Assembly (NCBI GenBank): GCA_965226215.1 | Contig: CBDDCH010000002.1 | Location: forward strand, 2,728,001 to 2,792,000 | Length of the DNA: 64,000 nt | Direction: 5' to 3' | DNA from: G963668345 sp965226215 | GTDB lineage: Bacteria; Acidobacteriota; Terriglobia; Bryobacterales; UBA6623 | Shown: positions 24,178-32,220 of the stretch, piece by piece | Layout of the letters: every line of letters begins with the position of its first letter | How positions within the stretch are numbered: position 1 is the stretch's first letter | Translations under genes and position numbers: made by a program | Notes under the pieces: generated by a model | The model's input: only the letters and a program-made list of their open reading frames with translations | What the model was told of the DNA's origin: nothing | Database searches by the model: none

Positions 24178-27100
24178 ATGCGTTTGCAAAGCAGAGTTAG
24201 TCTTGGCTTTCTACTGGTAGGCATATTTTCTGCCACATTGGCGGCCGCCCCGGGTTGGAGTAACGGGCAAGGCGCCCGGCTGATTATCGGCCAACCCAGC
24301 CCGACGCGGCAAGATCCCGTCCCCAGCCAGACGGTACTCGGGGCAGTTGGGGGGGTCGCGATCGCGGCGGACCGTCTTCTCGTCGCCGACGGCAACCGGG
24401 TCGGCGCCGTTTCGATTAGCAACCGGGCGTTGATCTACGACAACCTGTCGGGGTTTATCCCCGAACCGGACGACAAACTCTCCCAAGGCGGCCCCTGCCC
24501 CATTTGTGTGGGTGTCGCCGACGTTGTCTTGGGGCAAGAAGACTTCGACAGCATCGGCCCGGGGCTGCAAGACGGGTTTCAGAACGCGTCGGCTATCGCC
24601 AGCGATGGTGTCCGCGTGGCGGTGGCTGACAGCAACAACAATCGGGTCTTGATTTGGAACAGCATCCCCACGCTCAATGGCACACCGCCCGATGTAGTCG
24701 TGGGCCAACCGGACTTTGAGAACCTCATGTCGGGGACATCTCGGGAGACGTATCGAGGCCCCCAGGCAGTGTGGATCGATGGCGGGCGCTTGTTCGTCGC
24801 GGACACAGGGAACTCCCGGGTGCTGATCTACAACTCGATCCCGTCGTCCAACGGCGCTGGGGCCGACGTCGTGGTCGGGCAGCCTGACTTTGACACGCGG
24901 CCCGAGCCGGACTTGACGCAATCGAACGTCCAGCCCACGGCCTCGGGCATGCTCAATCCCGTTTCCGTCACCGTCAGCAACGGACAGATGCTGGTGACCG
25001 ATTTGGGCTTTAGTCGTGTTCTGATCTTCAACACCGTTCCGACGCAGAGTGCAGTTCCCGCCGATATCGTCGTCGGCCAGCCTGACATGGAGTCGAACCT
25101 AATAAACAATTCCGCAGCTCTGTGTGATCCTCTGCCGCAAGAACCGCCAGAGGAAGGTGAGGAGGACGGGGATAGCACAGGTGAGGAGGAGGAGCCAGAA
25201 CCGACGTTTCCGAGCCGATGTGCCGCCACGCTCAGCTTTCCTCGATTTGCACTTTCCGACGGCCGGCAGCTTTTCGTTGCCGACGGCGGCAATGACCGCG
25301 TTTTGATCTTCAACGAGATGCCGACAACCAACGGCGTCCGGGCCGACGCGGTGTTGGGTCAGCCCGATTTTGAATCGCTCGTCGAGTCGGATGGCGCGAG
25401 TAACTTGCGAGCGCCTTCCTCGCTGGCCTACGACGGGGAGAATCTGTACGTAACCGATCCCTTCACCCGTCGGATCCTGGTTTTCACAGCCGCGGAAGAT
25501 CTCATCATGGAAGGTGGCCTGCGAAACGGCGCTAGTTTCTCGGTACACGCCACAGCTGAGGTGAGCTTCCGAAGACTCGGCGGGGCCGACCAGGAAATCA
25601 AAGTCACCGTCGGCAGTGGAGAGTACACCTTCACGGCCGAGGAGGGCGAGTCGCCCCAGACCGTTCGCGATGACATCGCGGCACAGATCAACGCCGACCC
25701 CGAGACGAGCGTTGTCGCACAACCGTTTAGTGGGGAAGGCAACACCGCCCAGGTGCTTATCCAGTTCGGGGGAGCCATCCAGGAGGGCGATGTCGTAACA
25801 CTGCAAATCGTCGATCAGCAGTACCAAGTCGTCGTGGGCCCAGAAGACGCTCTGACGAACCTGGTCGCCATCTTCATTTTCTTCATCGAGCAGGCTCGCG
25901 ACCCAAACGTCGTGGCAAGTAGCATCGGCGGCGCCGAAAGCACGCTGTTCCTTCGGTCCGTGGCGATGGGCCCGGCGGGCAACGACGTCAGCTTTTCGGT
26001 CACCGTCACCTCCGGATCACCGCTGACGGTCGAACCCTCGGAGGGGAACCTAAGCGGCGGTACTCTCCGCTACGGAATTCGCCTGGTGGCGTTGGAAGAC
26101 GGAACAGCGGGGAATAACCTCACCGTCGACACGGAGGGCGACCGGCCGAGCGGTATGGCTGTCGAGCGCTCCGGGTTCCGGTTCACCGGGGGCGCCAACG
26201 CCCGTGACCTGCCTCCGGGCACGCTGGCAACGATTTTTGGAACCAACCTGGCTGACGCGGAATTCGGCGCCTCACTAGACGCTAGCGGCAAGCTTCCGAC
26301 CGAACTTGGAGGAGTTCAAGTTTATACCAACGGGATTCTCTCACCGTTGTTTTACGTTGGCCCCGATCAGATCAACTTCCAAGTTCCCTGGGAAGTGGAG
26401 GGAACGAGTATCAGCGTGTATGTACGGAGGCGGTTGGCCAACGATCGGATCATGGTCACGGTGCCACGGGCAACGGGTGTCCCCACATCTGCTCCCGGCC
26501 TTTTCAGTTTTCCCGGTTTCGGCATACGCGAAGGAATCATGGTTCACGGCACCGAATTTGCCACCGGGAGCGTTGCACTGTCCCGAACCGGTCGGGGCGA
26601 AGAAACCCCTGTTGACGCCGGCGTCGAGGTCAACATTACGGTGCAGGGCCGAGAGTACATATACCTAACGGTAGACGGCGATACGCAAAGTTTGGTGCGT
26701 GACAGACTCGTGGAGCTGATAAACGCGGGCGACGGCGACCCGGACGTGGTGGCTACAGCCGGCCGAGAGAGCTTCTTTTCGGCGCGGGCCAACGTAGAGT
26801 TCACAGGAGAGATCCAATCGGGAGACGTGGTCAGCGTCGTCATAGGCAATACCGTCGAGATTGTCGTCGACGAAGTCGTCCAAGAAGTCGTCGAGGCCCT
26901 TGTCTACAGCGTCGCGGTGCAAGAAGACGACACACTCGAAGCCGTCCGAAACAAGATGGTGGTACAGATCAACGCGGGCCGGGGCGACCCTCTCGCAACG
27001 GCTCGCGTCCTAGAAGTGTTTGGCGAGGTAGTCCTCCAAGTTGTGGCCCGCGAGCTTGGTGGCGAGGGTAACGATATCGTGTTCGAAGTCAGGACCTCGT

Positions 27101-27666
27101 CCGACGCTGTGATCATGCTCGAGACCAACGTCGAAGAAGGTACTTTGGAAGGCGGCTCAACACCGCCCGTCGTGAGGCTCACCTCGCGGGAATCCGGGAC
27201 CGCGGGGAACGATATCTTGTTTGGTGGGTCGAGCAGTAACGAACGAGAGATCGACGCCATCACGACTACTCCTAGCCTTTGCTGCGGGAACGAACTGTTC
27301 TCTTTAGTCAGCGACGAAAACCCCGCGATTCCTGGCGAAACCGTCGTCGTGTTTGCCACCGGGTTGGGTCTGACAAACCCGCTGCCGAGTTCCGAGGGAC
27401 TCGAATCGGGCGAGATTACGCCGAACACTCCGCTTTTCGAAGCACCGCTTCTCTCCGAAAATACAGTTTCTTCCCTCGCCGCGGAAAAGACAGCGTCGGT
27501 GGAGTTCGTGGGGTTGATGCCCGGCTTCGTCGGCGTGTTCCAACTGAATCTACGCCTCAATTCGGATCTGCCTGATCTGCCGACGGCGGCTCTGACCATC
27601 GCCCAGCGGACCTTCGTCAGCAATGTAATTACTTTTCCGATCAAGAACCTCAGGCCGATAAGGTAG
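24178..27666 (+). CDS. Giant secreted beta-propeller protein with Solibacter-type C-terminal domain
   Basis: 1162 residues with an N-terminal signal peptide (LGFLLVGIFSATLAA). Residues ~35-440 hold propeller repeats with the recurring phrases VVVGQPDFE and LFVADTGNSRVLIYN. Two copies of a beta-rich module follow (about 455-640 and 810-1020); both contain ...VRD...INA and GTAGN-type segments. Split around the second copy are PPGTLATIFGTNLAD with PLFYVGPDQINFQVPWEV, and VVVFATGLGLTNPLPSSEG with PGFVGVFQLNLRLN. These are hallmarks of the C-terminal domain described from Candidatus Solibacter. The role is probably extracellular binding or surface display; no catalytic site is seen. Confidence 0.8.
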   Translation: MRLQSRVSLGFLLVGIFSATLAAAPGWSNGQGARLIIGQPSPTRQDPVPSQTVLGAVGGVAIAADRLLVADGNRVGAVSISNRALIYDNLSGFIPEPDDKLSQGGPCPICVGVADVVLGQEDFDSIGPGLQDGFQNASAIASDGVRVAVADSNNNRVLIWNSIPTLNGTPPDVVVGQPDFENLMSGTSRETYRGPQAVWIDGGRLFVADTGNSRVLIYNSIPSSNGAGADVVVGQPDFDTRPEPDLTQSNVQPTASGMLNPVSVTVSNGQMLVTDLGFSRVLIFNTVPTQSAVPADIVVGQPDMESNLINNSAALCDPLPQEPPEEGEEDGDSTGEEEEPEPTFPSRCAATLSFPRFALSDGRQLFVADGGNDRVLIFNEMPTTNGVRADAVLGQPDFESLVESDGASNLRAPSSLAYDGENLYVTDPFTRRILVFTAAEDLIMEGGLRNGASFSVHATAEVSFRRLGGADQEIKVTVGSGEYTFTAEEGESPQTVRDDIAAQINADPETSVVAQPFSGEGNTAQVLIQFGGAIQEGDVVTLQIVDQQYQVVVGPEDALTNLVAIFIFFIEQARDPNVVASSIGGAESTLFLRSVAMGPAGNDVSFSVTVTSGSPLTVEPSEGNLSGGTLRYGIRLVALEDGTAGNNLTVDTEGDRPSGMAVERSGFRFTGGANARDLPPGTLATIFGTNLADAEFGASLDASGKLPTELGGVQVYTNGILSPLFYVGPDQINFQVPWEVEGTSISVYVRRRLANDRIMVTVPRATGVPTSAPGLFSFPGFGIREGIMVHGTEFATGSVALSRTGRGEETPVDAGVEVNITVQGREYIYLTVDGDTQSLVRDRLVELINAGDGDPDVVATAGRESFFSARANVEFTGEIQSGDVVSVVIGNTVEIVVDEVVQEVVEALVYSVAVQEDDTLEAVRNKMVVQINAGRGDPLATARVLEVFGEVVLQVVARELGGEGNDIVFEVRTSSDAVIMLETNVEEGTLEGGSTPPVVRLTSRESGTAGNDILFGGSSSNEREIDAITTTPSLCCGNELFSLVSDENPAIPGETVVVFATGLGLTNPLPSSEGLESGEITPNTPLFEAPLLSENTVSSLAAEKTASVEFVGLMPGFVGVFQLNLRLNSDLPDLPTAALTIAQRTFVSNVITFPIKNLRPIR

Positions 27667-27699
27667 GGCTGACGGTCGGTGGCACGGGCAATCTTACCT

Positions 27700-27802
27700 G
27701 TCCGGCCACACGGGTGAACTCCGCTCACGCCGCAGCGTGAAAGGGAGGCGCCAGACGTGGCGCACGCATTCTTGCGTGCCGTGTCGCCATTCGTGGCGAC
27801 AT
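27700..27802. repeat. Cluster of dispersed palindromes including R3 copy b
   Basis: Contains the GTGGCGCACGC core shared with R8 and the UUCG-loop hairpin GTGTCGCCA-TTCG-TGGCGACAT (27781-27802), the same unit as 12577-12598. It lies in the short gap after the giant secreted protein gene and may also act as a transcription end signal. Confidence 0.65.
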
Positions 27803-27852
27803 CGAGAGAACCGCGGGCAAAGCCATTACGAAAGCTGGGATAGTGAAGAACT

Positions 27853-28224
27853 ATGAGTGAAGTGCTGACACGTTCGGAGTTTGAGGCGCGAATGAGAGAG
27901 CGGCATCGTCCAGCGTTCGAGCTTTGGCGGCGTTGTCATGAAATATTGGAGAGTGTCGTGTGTACTGCGCAAGGGTTTTTCTTGGAGCGCCGGGGCGACG
28001 TGGTCGAGGTCCGAACGACTGGTCCACTCGTTAGACCGATACTCATCTTCGGCACTCGGTATATGCTTGATATAGCCAAAGTCTGGCATGAGCACTTTGG
28101 GCTGCTAGACGAACCTGTGCTTGCAGGAATAGCCGATCAGGCATTTAAATTCGACTGGCAAGCAAGAGATCGTTCCGACTTCACGATCGAAGGTAAGCCA
28201 TCAGTGGGAGAACAACCATGCTGA
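27853..28224 (+). CDS. Hypothetical protein coupled to bcp
   Basis: 123 residues; no family recognised. It has a charged helical N-terminus (SEFEARMRERHRPAFELWRR) and a possible beta-rich middle (VVEVRTTGPLVRPILIFGTR). Its stop TGA overlaps the bcp start (ATGCTGA), so the two genes are translationally coupled and real expression is likely. It could be a small helper of peroxide defence, but this rests on position alone. Confidence 0.6.
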   Translation: MSEVLTRSEFEARMRERHRPAFELWRRCHEILESVVCTAQGFFLERRGDVVEVRTTGPLVRPILIFGTRYMLDIAKVWHEHFGLLDEPVLAGIADQAFKFDWQARDRSDFTIEGKPSVGEQPC

Positions 28225-28670
28225 AAGTCGGAGATCCGGCGCCAGCGTTTACAGCGCCGAGTGACAGCGGCCAAAACCTTAGCCTCAAGGATTTTCGGGG
28301 CAAAAAGGTGATCCTCTACTTCTATCCCAAAGACAACACCCCCGGTTGCACCAAAGAAGCCTGCGACTTTCGTGATGCCACGGACCGGCTACAGGGCAAG
28401 GGCGTCACCGTCTTGGGCGTCAGTCCGGATTCCGTCGCTTCACACCAAAAGTTCAAGACAAAATACTCACTGCCTTTCCCTCTGATCGTCGACGAGGACC
28501 ACCGCATCGCCCAAGCCTACGGGGTTTGGCAGGAGAAGTTGCTCTACGGAAGAAAGTTCATGGGTATCGTGCGATCGACCTTCGTCATCGACGACAAGGG
28601 GAAGATCGCTGAGGTGCACCAAAAGGTGAAGGTAAACGGCCACGTCGAGAGCCTTCTCGAGACGGTTTGA
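28218..28670 (+). CDS. bcp: Thioredoxin-dependent thiol peroxidase (Bcp/PrxQ)
   Basis: 150 residues. The motif YPKDNTPGCTKEACDFRD holds the peroxidatic Cys44 and the resolving Cys49 in the helix, the atypical 2-Cys arrangement of PrxQ. It reduces H2O2 and organic hydroperoxides with electrons from thioredoxin in the cytoplasm. It overlaps the upstream hypothetical gene by 7 bases. An IS1595-family element sits 24 bases after the stop codon. Confidence 0.95.
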   Translation: MLKVGDPAPAFTAPSDSGQNLSLKDFRGKKVILYFYPKDNTPGCTKEACDFRDATDRLQGKGVTVLGVSPDSVASHQKFKTKYSLPFPLIVDEDHRIAQAYGVWQEKLLYGRKFMGIVRSTFVIDDKGKIAEVHQKVKVNGHVESLLETV

Positions 28671-28694
28671 TGTGTTCGGCGCGCAATCGCGTCT

Positions 28695-29725
28695 ATGGGG
28701 TATCCACTTGACTCAGGTGACCCCAAGATGTAGTATGCGCCTTCGTGGAGGATTATCCACGCGACCTGCTCGAGTTCGAGGTACGCTTCGCCAGCGAAGA
28801 GGCCTGTCGCGACTATCTGTCCGCGTTGCGCTGGCCGGAGGGTTTCCGCTGTCCGGGATGCGGGCATGAGCGGGCTTGGCCGGTGCGCAAAGTGTGGTTC
28901 GAATGCGCTCGCTGCGGGCGGCAGACGTCGGTGACCTCGGGCACGATCTTCCAAGACACACGTAAGCCGCTGCGGCTGTGGTTCCGGGCGATCTGGCACG
29001 TCACTTCGCAAAAGAACGGGGTCAGCGCGCTGGGTCTGCAGCGCGTTCTCGGGTTGGGCAGCTATCAAACCGCGTGGACCTGGATGCACAAGCTGCGGCG
29101 AGCGATGGTGCGTCCGGGGCGGGAGCGATTGGCGGGCGTAGTCGAGGTCGATGAGACCTATTGGGGCGCTGAGGAAGAGGGTGTGAGCGGCCGGCAGACC
29201 GAGCGTAAAGCCTTGATTGCAGTAGCCGCGGAAGAGAGAGGCCGCGGGCTAGGACGGATCCGCATGCAGCGCGTGCGGAACGCATCGGCGGCCAGTTTGA
29301 TGCCCTTCGTGGAGGAGTCGGTCGAGCCGGGAAGCGTGGTGCACACCGACGGCTGGCTGGGCTACGAGCCGCTGGAGAAGAAGGGCTACCAGCATCGCAT
29401 CGTCTTTCTGTCGGGCCGCCGCAAGCAGGCCTCGGAATTATTGCCGAGGGTGCACCAAGCGATCTCGTTGCTCAAGCGCTGGCTGCTGGGCACGCACCAA
29501 GGCGCGGTTAGCCACGAGCATCTGGACTACTACCTCGACGAGTTTGTGTTCCGCTTCAACCGGCGCAACTCACGCAGCCGGGGAAAACTCCTCTACCGCC
29601 TTGTGCAGCAGGCAGTCGCCGTGGACCCAACGCCGTATCGATCGATCGTCGCCGACTGGGACGCTGAGGCCCCGTGAGCCCAACCACAAGATGTTGGGGT
29701 TACCTGAGTCAAGTGGATACCCCAT
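28695..29725 (+). mobile_element. IS1595-family insertion sequence (1031 bp)
   Basis: Terminal inverted repeats are nearly perfect over ~31 bases: the left end begins ATGGGGTATCCACTTGAC and the right end read from outside is the same, with one difference further in (GGTGACCCC against GGTAACCCC). The 8-bp target duplication TCGCGTCT is exact (28687-28694 and 29726-29733), as expected for IS1595. It inserted between bcp and a degenerate peroxiredoxin fragment. Confidence 0.95.
28745..29677 (+). CDS. IS1595-family transposase
   Basis: 310 residues. An N-terminal zinc ribbon (CPGCGHERAW and CARCGRQT) precedes the ISXO2-like DDE domain: GVVEVDETYWG (D), VVHTDGWLGYE (D) and the YYLDEFVFRFNRRNSR end. 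GTG 28745 opens the frame just inside the left terminal repeat. The gene is intact. Confidence 0.93.
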   Translation: MEDYPRDLLEFEVRFASEEACRDYLSALRWPEGFRCPGCGHERAWPVRKVWFECARCGRQTSVTSGTIFQDTRKPLRLWFRAIWHVTSQKNGVSALGLQRVLGLGSYQTAWTWMHKLRRAMVRPGRERLAGVVEVDETYWGAEEEGVSGRQTERKALIAVAAEERGRGLGRIRMQRVRNASAASLMPFVEESVEPGSVVHTDGWLGYEPLEKKGYQHRIVFLSGRRKQASELLPRVHQAISLLKRWLLGTHQGAVSHEHLDYYLDEFVFRFNRRNSRSRGKLLYRLVQQAVAVDPTPYRSIVADWDAEAP

Positions 29726-29744
29726 TCGCGTCTATTGGACAGCG

Positions 29745-29833
29745 CCCATCGATCCCCGATCCATTCATGGGGGCGGATCGTTCTTTCCGTTGTTCCCGAC
29801 GTAGAAGCTGGCGCTTCGTCACCGATGTGGCAG
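29745..29833 (-). pseudogene. Degenerate duplicate of the 1-Cys peroxiredoxin 5' end
   Basis: Read on the minus strand it gives HIGDEAPASTSGTTERTIRP then HEWIGDRWAL, clearly derived from the start of the intact gene at 30521 (HIGDEVPDFTAETTEGTIHF, HEWIGDGWAV). The copy stops before the catalytic cysteine. It lies directly between the IS1595 element and the end of the intact gene, so a small local duplication took place before or with the IS insertion. Confidence 0.8.
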
Positions 29834-29861
29834 TAACGAGAGTTCTCGAGCAATAACGACT

Positions 29862-30521
29862 TTATTGCGGCTGCGGCACGATCCGCAGGTACGGTTTCGG
29901 CGATTTCCAGCCATCTGGGTATTTTTCTTTGGCTTCGTCGTTGGAAACCGCGGGGACGATGATGACGTCTTCCCCCTGTTTCCAGTTGACCGGCGTGGCG
30001 ACTTTGTGTTTTGCGGTCAGCTGCATCGAATCGAGTACTCGCAGCACCTCGTCGAAGTTGCGGCCGGTGGTCATGGGATAGGTGAGCATCAGCTTGATCT
30101 TCTTGTCCGGACCGACGACGAACACGGAGCGCACCGTTGCATTATCCGCCGCCTTCCGACCCTCTGCGCTTCCGCTGGCGTTGGGGTGAAGCATATCGAA
30201 GAGCTTCGCTACCTCCAGATTGGTGTCGCCGATCAGCGGATAGTTGACGGCATGCCCTTGGGTTTCCTCGATGTCCTTGGACCATTCGGAGTGATCGCCG
30301 ACCGAATCGACGCTCAGACCGATGACCTTGCAGTTGCGTCCGGCGAATTCGTCCTTCAGACCGGCCATGTAGCCGAGCTCGGTCGTGCAGACCGGCGTAA
30401 AATCCTTGGGATGCGAAAACAGAACGGCCCATCCATCCCCGATCCATTCATGGAAGTGGATTGTGCCTTCCGTTGTTTCCGCCGTAAAATCCGGCACTTC
30501 ATCACCGATGTGTAGTGACAT
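29862..30521 (-). CDS. 1-Cys peroxiredoxin (Prx6 type)
   Basis: 219 residues. The peroxidatic site is FTPVCTTELGYM. The long C-terminal arm (residues ~165-219; PVNWKQGEDVIIVPAVSNDE) is typical of the Prx6/AhpC-TSA 1-Cys group. It reduces peroxides in the cytoplasm. It is convergent with bcp across the IS element. A damaged copy of its first ~30 codons lies just beyond its 3' end. Confidence 0.93.
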   Translation of the reverse strand: MSLHIGDEVPDFTAETTEGTIHFHEWIGDGWAVLFSHPKDFTPVCTTELGYMAGLKDEFAGRNCKVIGLSVDSVGDHSEWSKDIEETQGHAVNYPLIGDTNLEVAKLFDMLHPNASGSAEGRKAADNATVRSVFVVGPDKKIKLMLTYPMTTGRNFDEVLRVLDSMQLTAKHKVATPVNWKQGEDVIIVPAVSNDEAKEKYPDGWKSPKPYLRIVPQPQ

Positions 30522-30715
30522 GGGTTCACCTCCAAATGGTATGCCTTCGACAAGTCTATTCCAGGCTAGGTGCTTAGTCTAGCAAGGGACGCGCAGGCAG
30601 AGGCACCACAGTAACGAGAGTTTACGAGAAATCAGTTTTCGGACCCGCGGGGGTCGGACGCACCACAACCATTCAGGACGGGTCTTCACTCCGTTCCCTG
30701 ACAGGAGACGCCGAG

Positions 30716-31129
30716 TTGACCCCGCGAACAACTTCTGTTAAGACAAAAGGCATGTCGGGCGCTTCCGAGCCAAAGGCCCTTTTGCCGTACAGCGCTAAAA
30801 AATACGAGAATCGTTACTCGGAAGAGCAATTCTGGGGAAAGGTCCGGCGCTTTGCGAAGGTGGCCGGAAAGCACGTCGTCGAGACTGCCCTCCAGTTGTA
30901 CTTCGCTGCCCAGTCGCCACAGACTCCCGCCCGGGCTAGGAGAGTCATCTACGGAGCCCTGGCGTATTTCATCATCCCGATTGACATCATCCCTGATCTT
31001 TTCCCCGGGGTTGGTTACACCGACGACCTAACTGTCCTACTTGCCGCCATCGGCATCGTCGCAACACACATTACCCCGGAGATCAAGCACCAGGCGCGTA
31101 ACAAAGCCGCCGAGTGGTTCAGCAACTAA
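30716..31129 (+). CDS. YkvA-family (DUF1232) small membrane protein
   Basis: 137 residues. The DUF1232 core is RRVIYGALAYFIIPIDIIPD with PGVGYTDDLTVLLAAIG following, a short paired hydrophobic region. Family function is unclear. TTG 30716 has AGGAG about 8 bases upstream; ATG 30752 is an alternative with a weaker site. It is divergent from the peroxiredoxin gene, with ~195 bases of shared upstream DNA. Confidence 0.8.
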   Translation: MTPRTTSVKTKGMSGASEPKALLPYSAKKYENRYSEEQFWGKVRRFAKVAGKHVVETALQLYFAAQSPQTPARARRVIYGALAYFIIPIDIIPDLFPGVGYTDDLTVLLAAIGIVATHITPEIKHQARNKAAEWFSN

Positions 31130-31349
31130 CCAACTTCCGTACGGAAAGCCATTGCCGTCGGCATGAGCGCTACAGAAGCGCTTGAAAAGTACGGCGTCAT
31201 CTGATTTCAGGCGGACAGTCTTTTCCGACACGTCCTTGGACCCCCCCCGGCCTTTGCTTCCTTTCTTAAGACAGCAGTCGCCGCCTCTTGCTCTCGCGAG
31301 ATTGGTCGCTGCGTAACAAGCTCTAGCCTACTTTTCTCACGGCAAAACT

Positions 31350-31463
31350 GTAGGGGCGGGCCGCTGGGCCCGCCCAGAGAGGTTCTCACGGGGTTGGGTT
31401 GGGTGATCGAGTGGGACGGAGTGTGCATCTCACGAATGGGCGGACACGGTGGTCCGCCCCTAC
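31350..31463. repeat. Paired inverted repeats R6 (BIME-like)
   Basis: GTAGGGGCGGGCC at the left and GGTCCGCCCCTAC at the right form a 13-bp inverted repeat with one mismatch, 114 bp end to end. Each arm has its own short palindrome (GGGCCGCTGGGCCC on the left). This resembles a pair of REP units in head-to-head orientation. The rest of 31130-31916 holds R4c and no gene until the beta-helix start. Confidence 0.75.
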
Positions 31464-31514
31464 AAACAAAGCCCGTGCAACGCCGGTCGTCCGAACGCTC
31501 GTGAGAAATGCGGA

Positions 31515-31671
31515 CTAGCAGCCCGTGGTGAAAGTCCAGTGGCACAAAAAATGGGGTACAGCCACCCATTTTCGCAGTCCATCTTTATTAGAAACAAAGC
31601 ACTTCGACGAACGAAAATCGGATGGCAGTCCCCATTTTTTACCCGGACCCACTTCTACCACGGGCTGCTAG
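31515..31671. repeat. Dispersed repeat R4, copy c with complete inverted ends (MITE-like)
   Basis: 157 bp bounded by CTAGCAGCCCGTGGT and ACCACGGGCTGCTAG, a 15-bp inverted repeat. A second inner pair is AAAAAATGGGG and CCCCATTTTTT. Copies a (18678) and b (40471) keep only one outer end. The form suggests a small non-autonomous element or a REP pair. Confidence 0.75.
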
Positions 31672-31916
31672 GGCCTATCGCTCGAAAAATCCTGCCAGAA
31701 GGGGGGATTTTCGCTCGAATCCCGACATAAAACCACATGGGGGCAGGGAGGTAGTCTCGTCTTCGCTGTTACTCCGGCGTAGATAGGTTTTTGGGTGCTT
31801 GTCTGCAACAGAGAGAAAGCATCTTCGAAACGTTGAGAAGTACGGCGTTGGCTAATCGGCTGTTTCCCGTCGCTCGCATCAAAATCCAAGGAGAGAAAAG
31901 AGGAGGACATACAGCG

Positions 31917-32114
31917 ATGCAAATCACAAGACTAAGGAGACTGCTGCTCTTTGCGTTGGCGGCCGGAACGTTGTTCTGGAGCGCGCCGTTACCGGCGGAG
32001 GGAACGGGGACCCAAGTCGTATTCCGATCAGGAACTACCATCGACGCACCGGGAAACTATCTCCTGCTGAATGACATATCGACCGGTGGGCCCAGTCCGG
32101 CCATTACTATTACG
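31917..32114 (+). pseudogene. Secreted right-handed beta-helix protein, 5' part
   Basis: The frame opens with a signal peptide (LRRLLLFALAAGTLFWSAPLPAEG) and the first beta-helix turns (TTIDAPGNYLLLNDIST). AGGAGG lies upstream of ATG 31917. Reading is cut at 32114 by the IS1380 transposition unit. Joined in frame to 34725-35324, the ancestral gene encoded 265 residues (SPAITIT|SGGVTLDLNG across the joint). Confidence 0.85.
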
Positions 32115-32220
32115 CCCGCATTTCCAATTTGATTCAGACCTCTCGACCTTCCGGCGGCCTTGAGCGTCTTTATTCATAGGGGCTAGAGCCCGATGAGGAC
32201 GCCATGGAGGCCAACACCCA

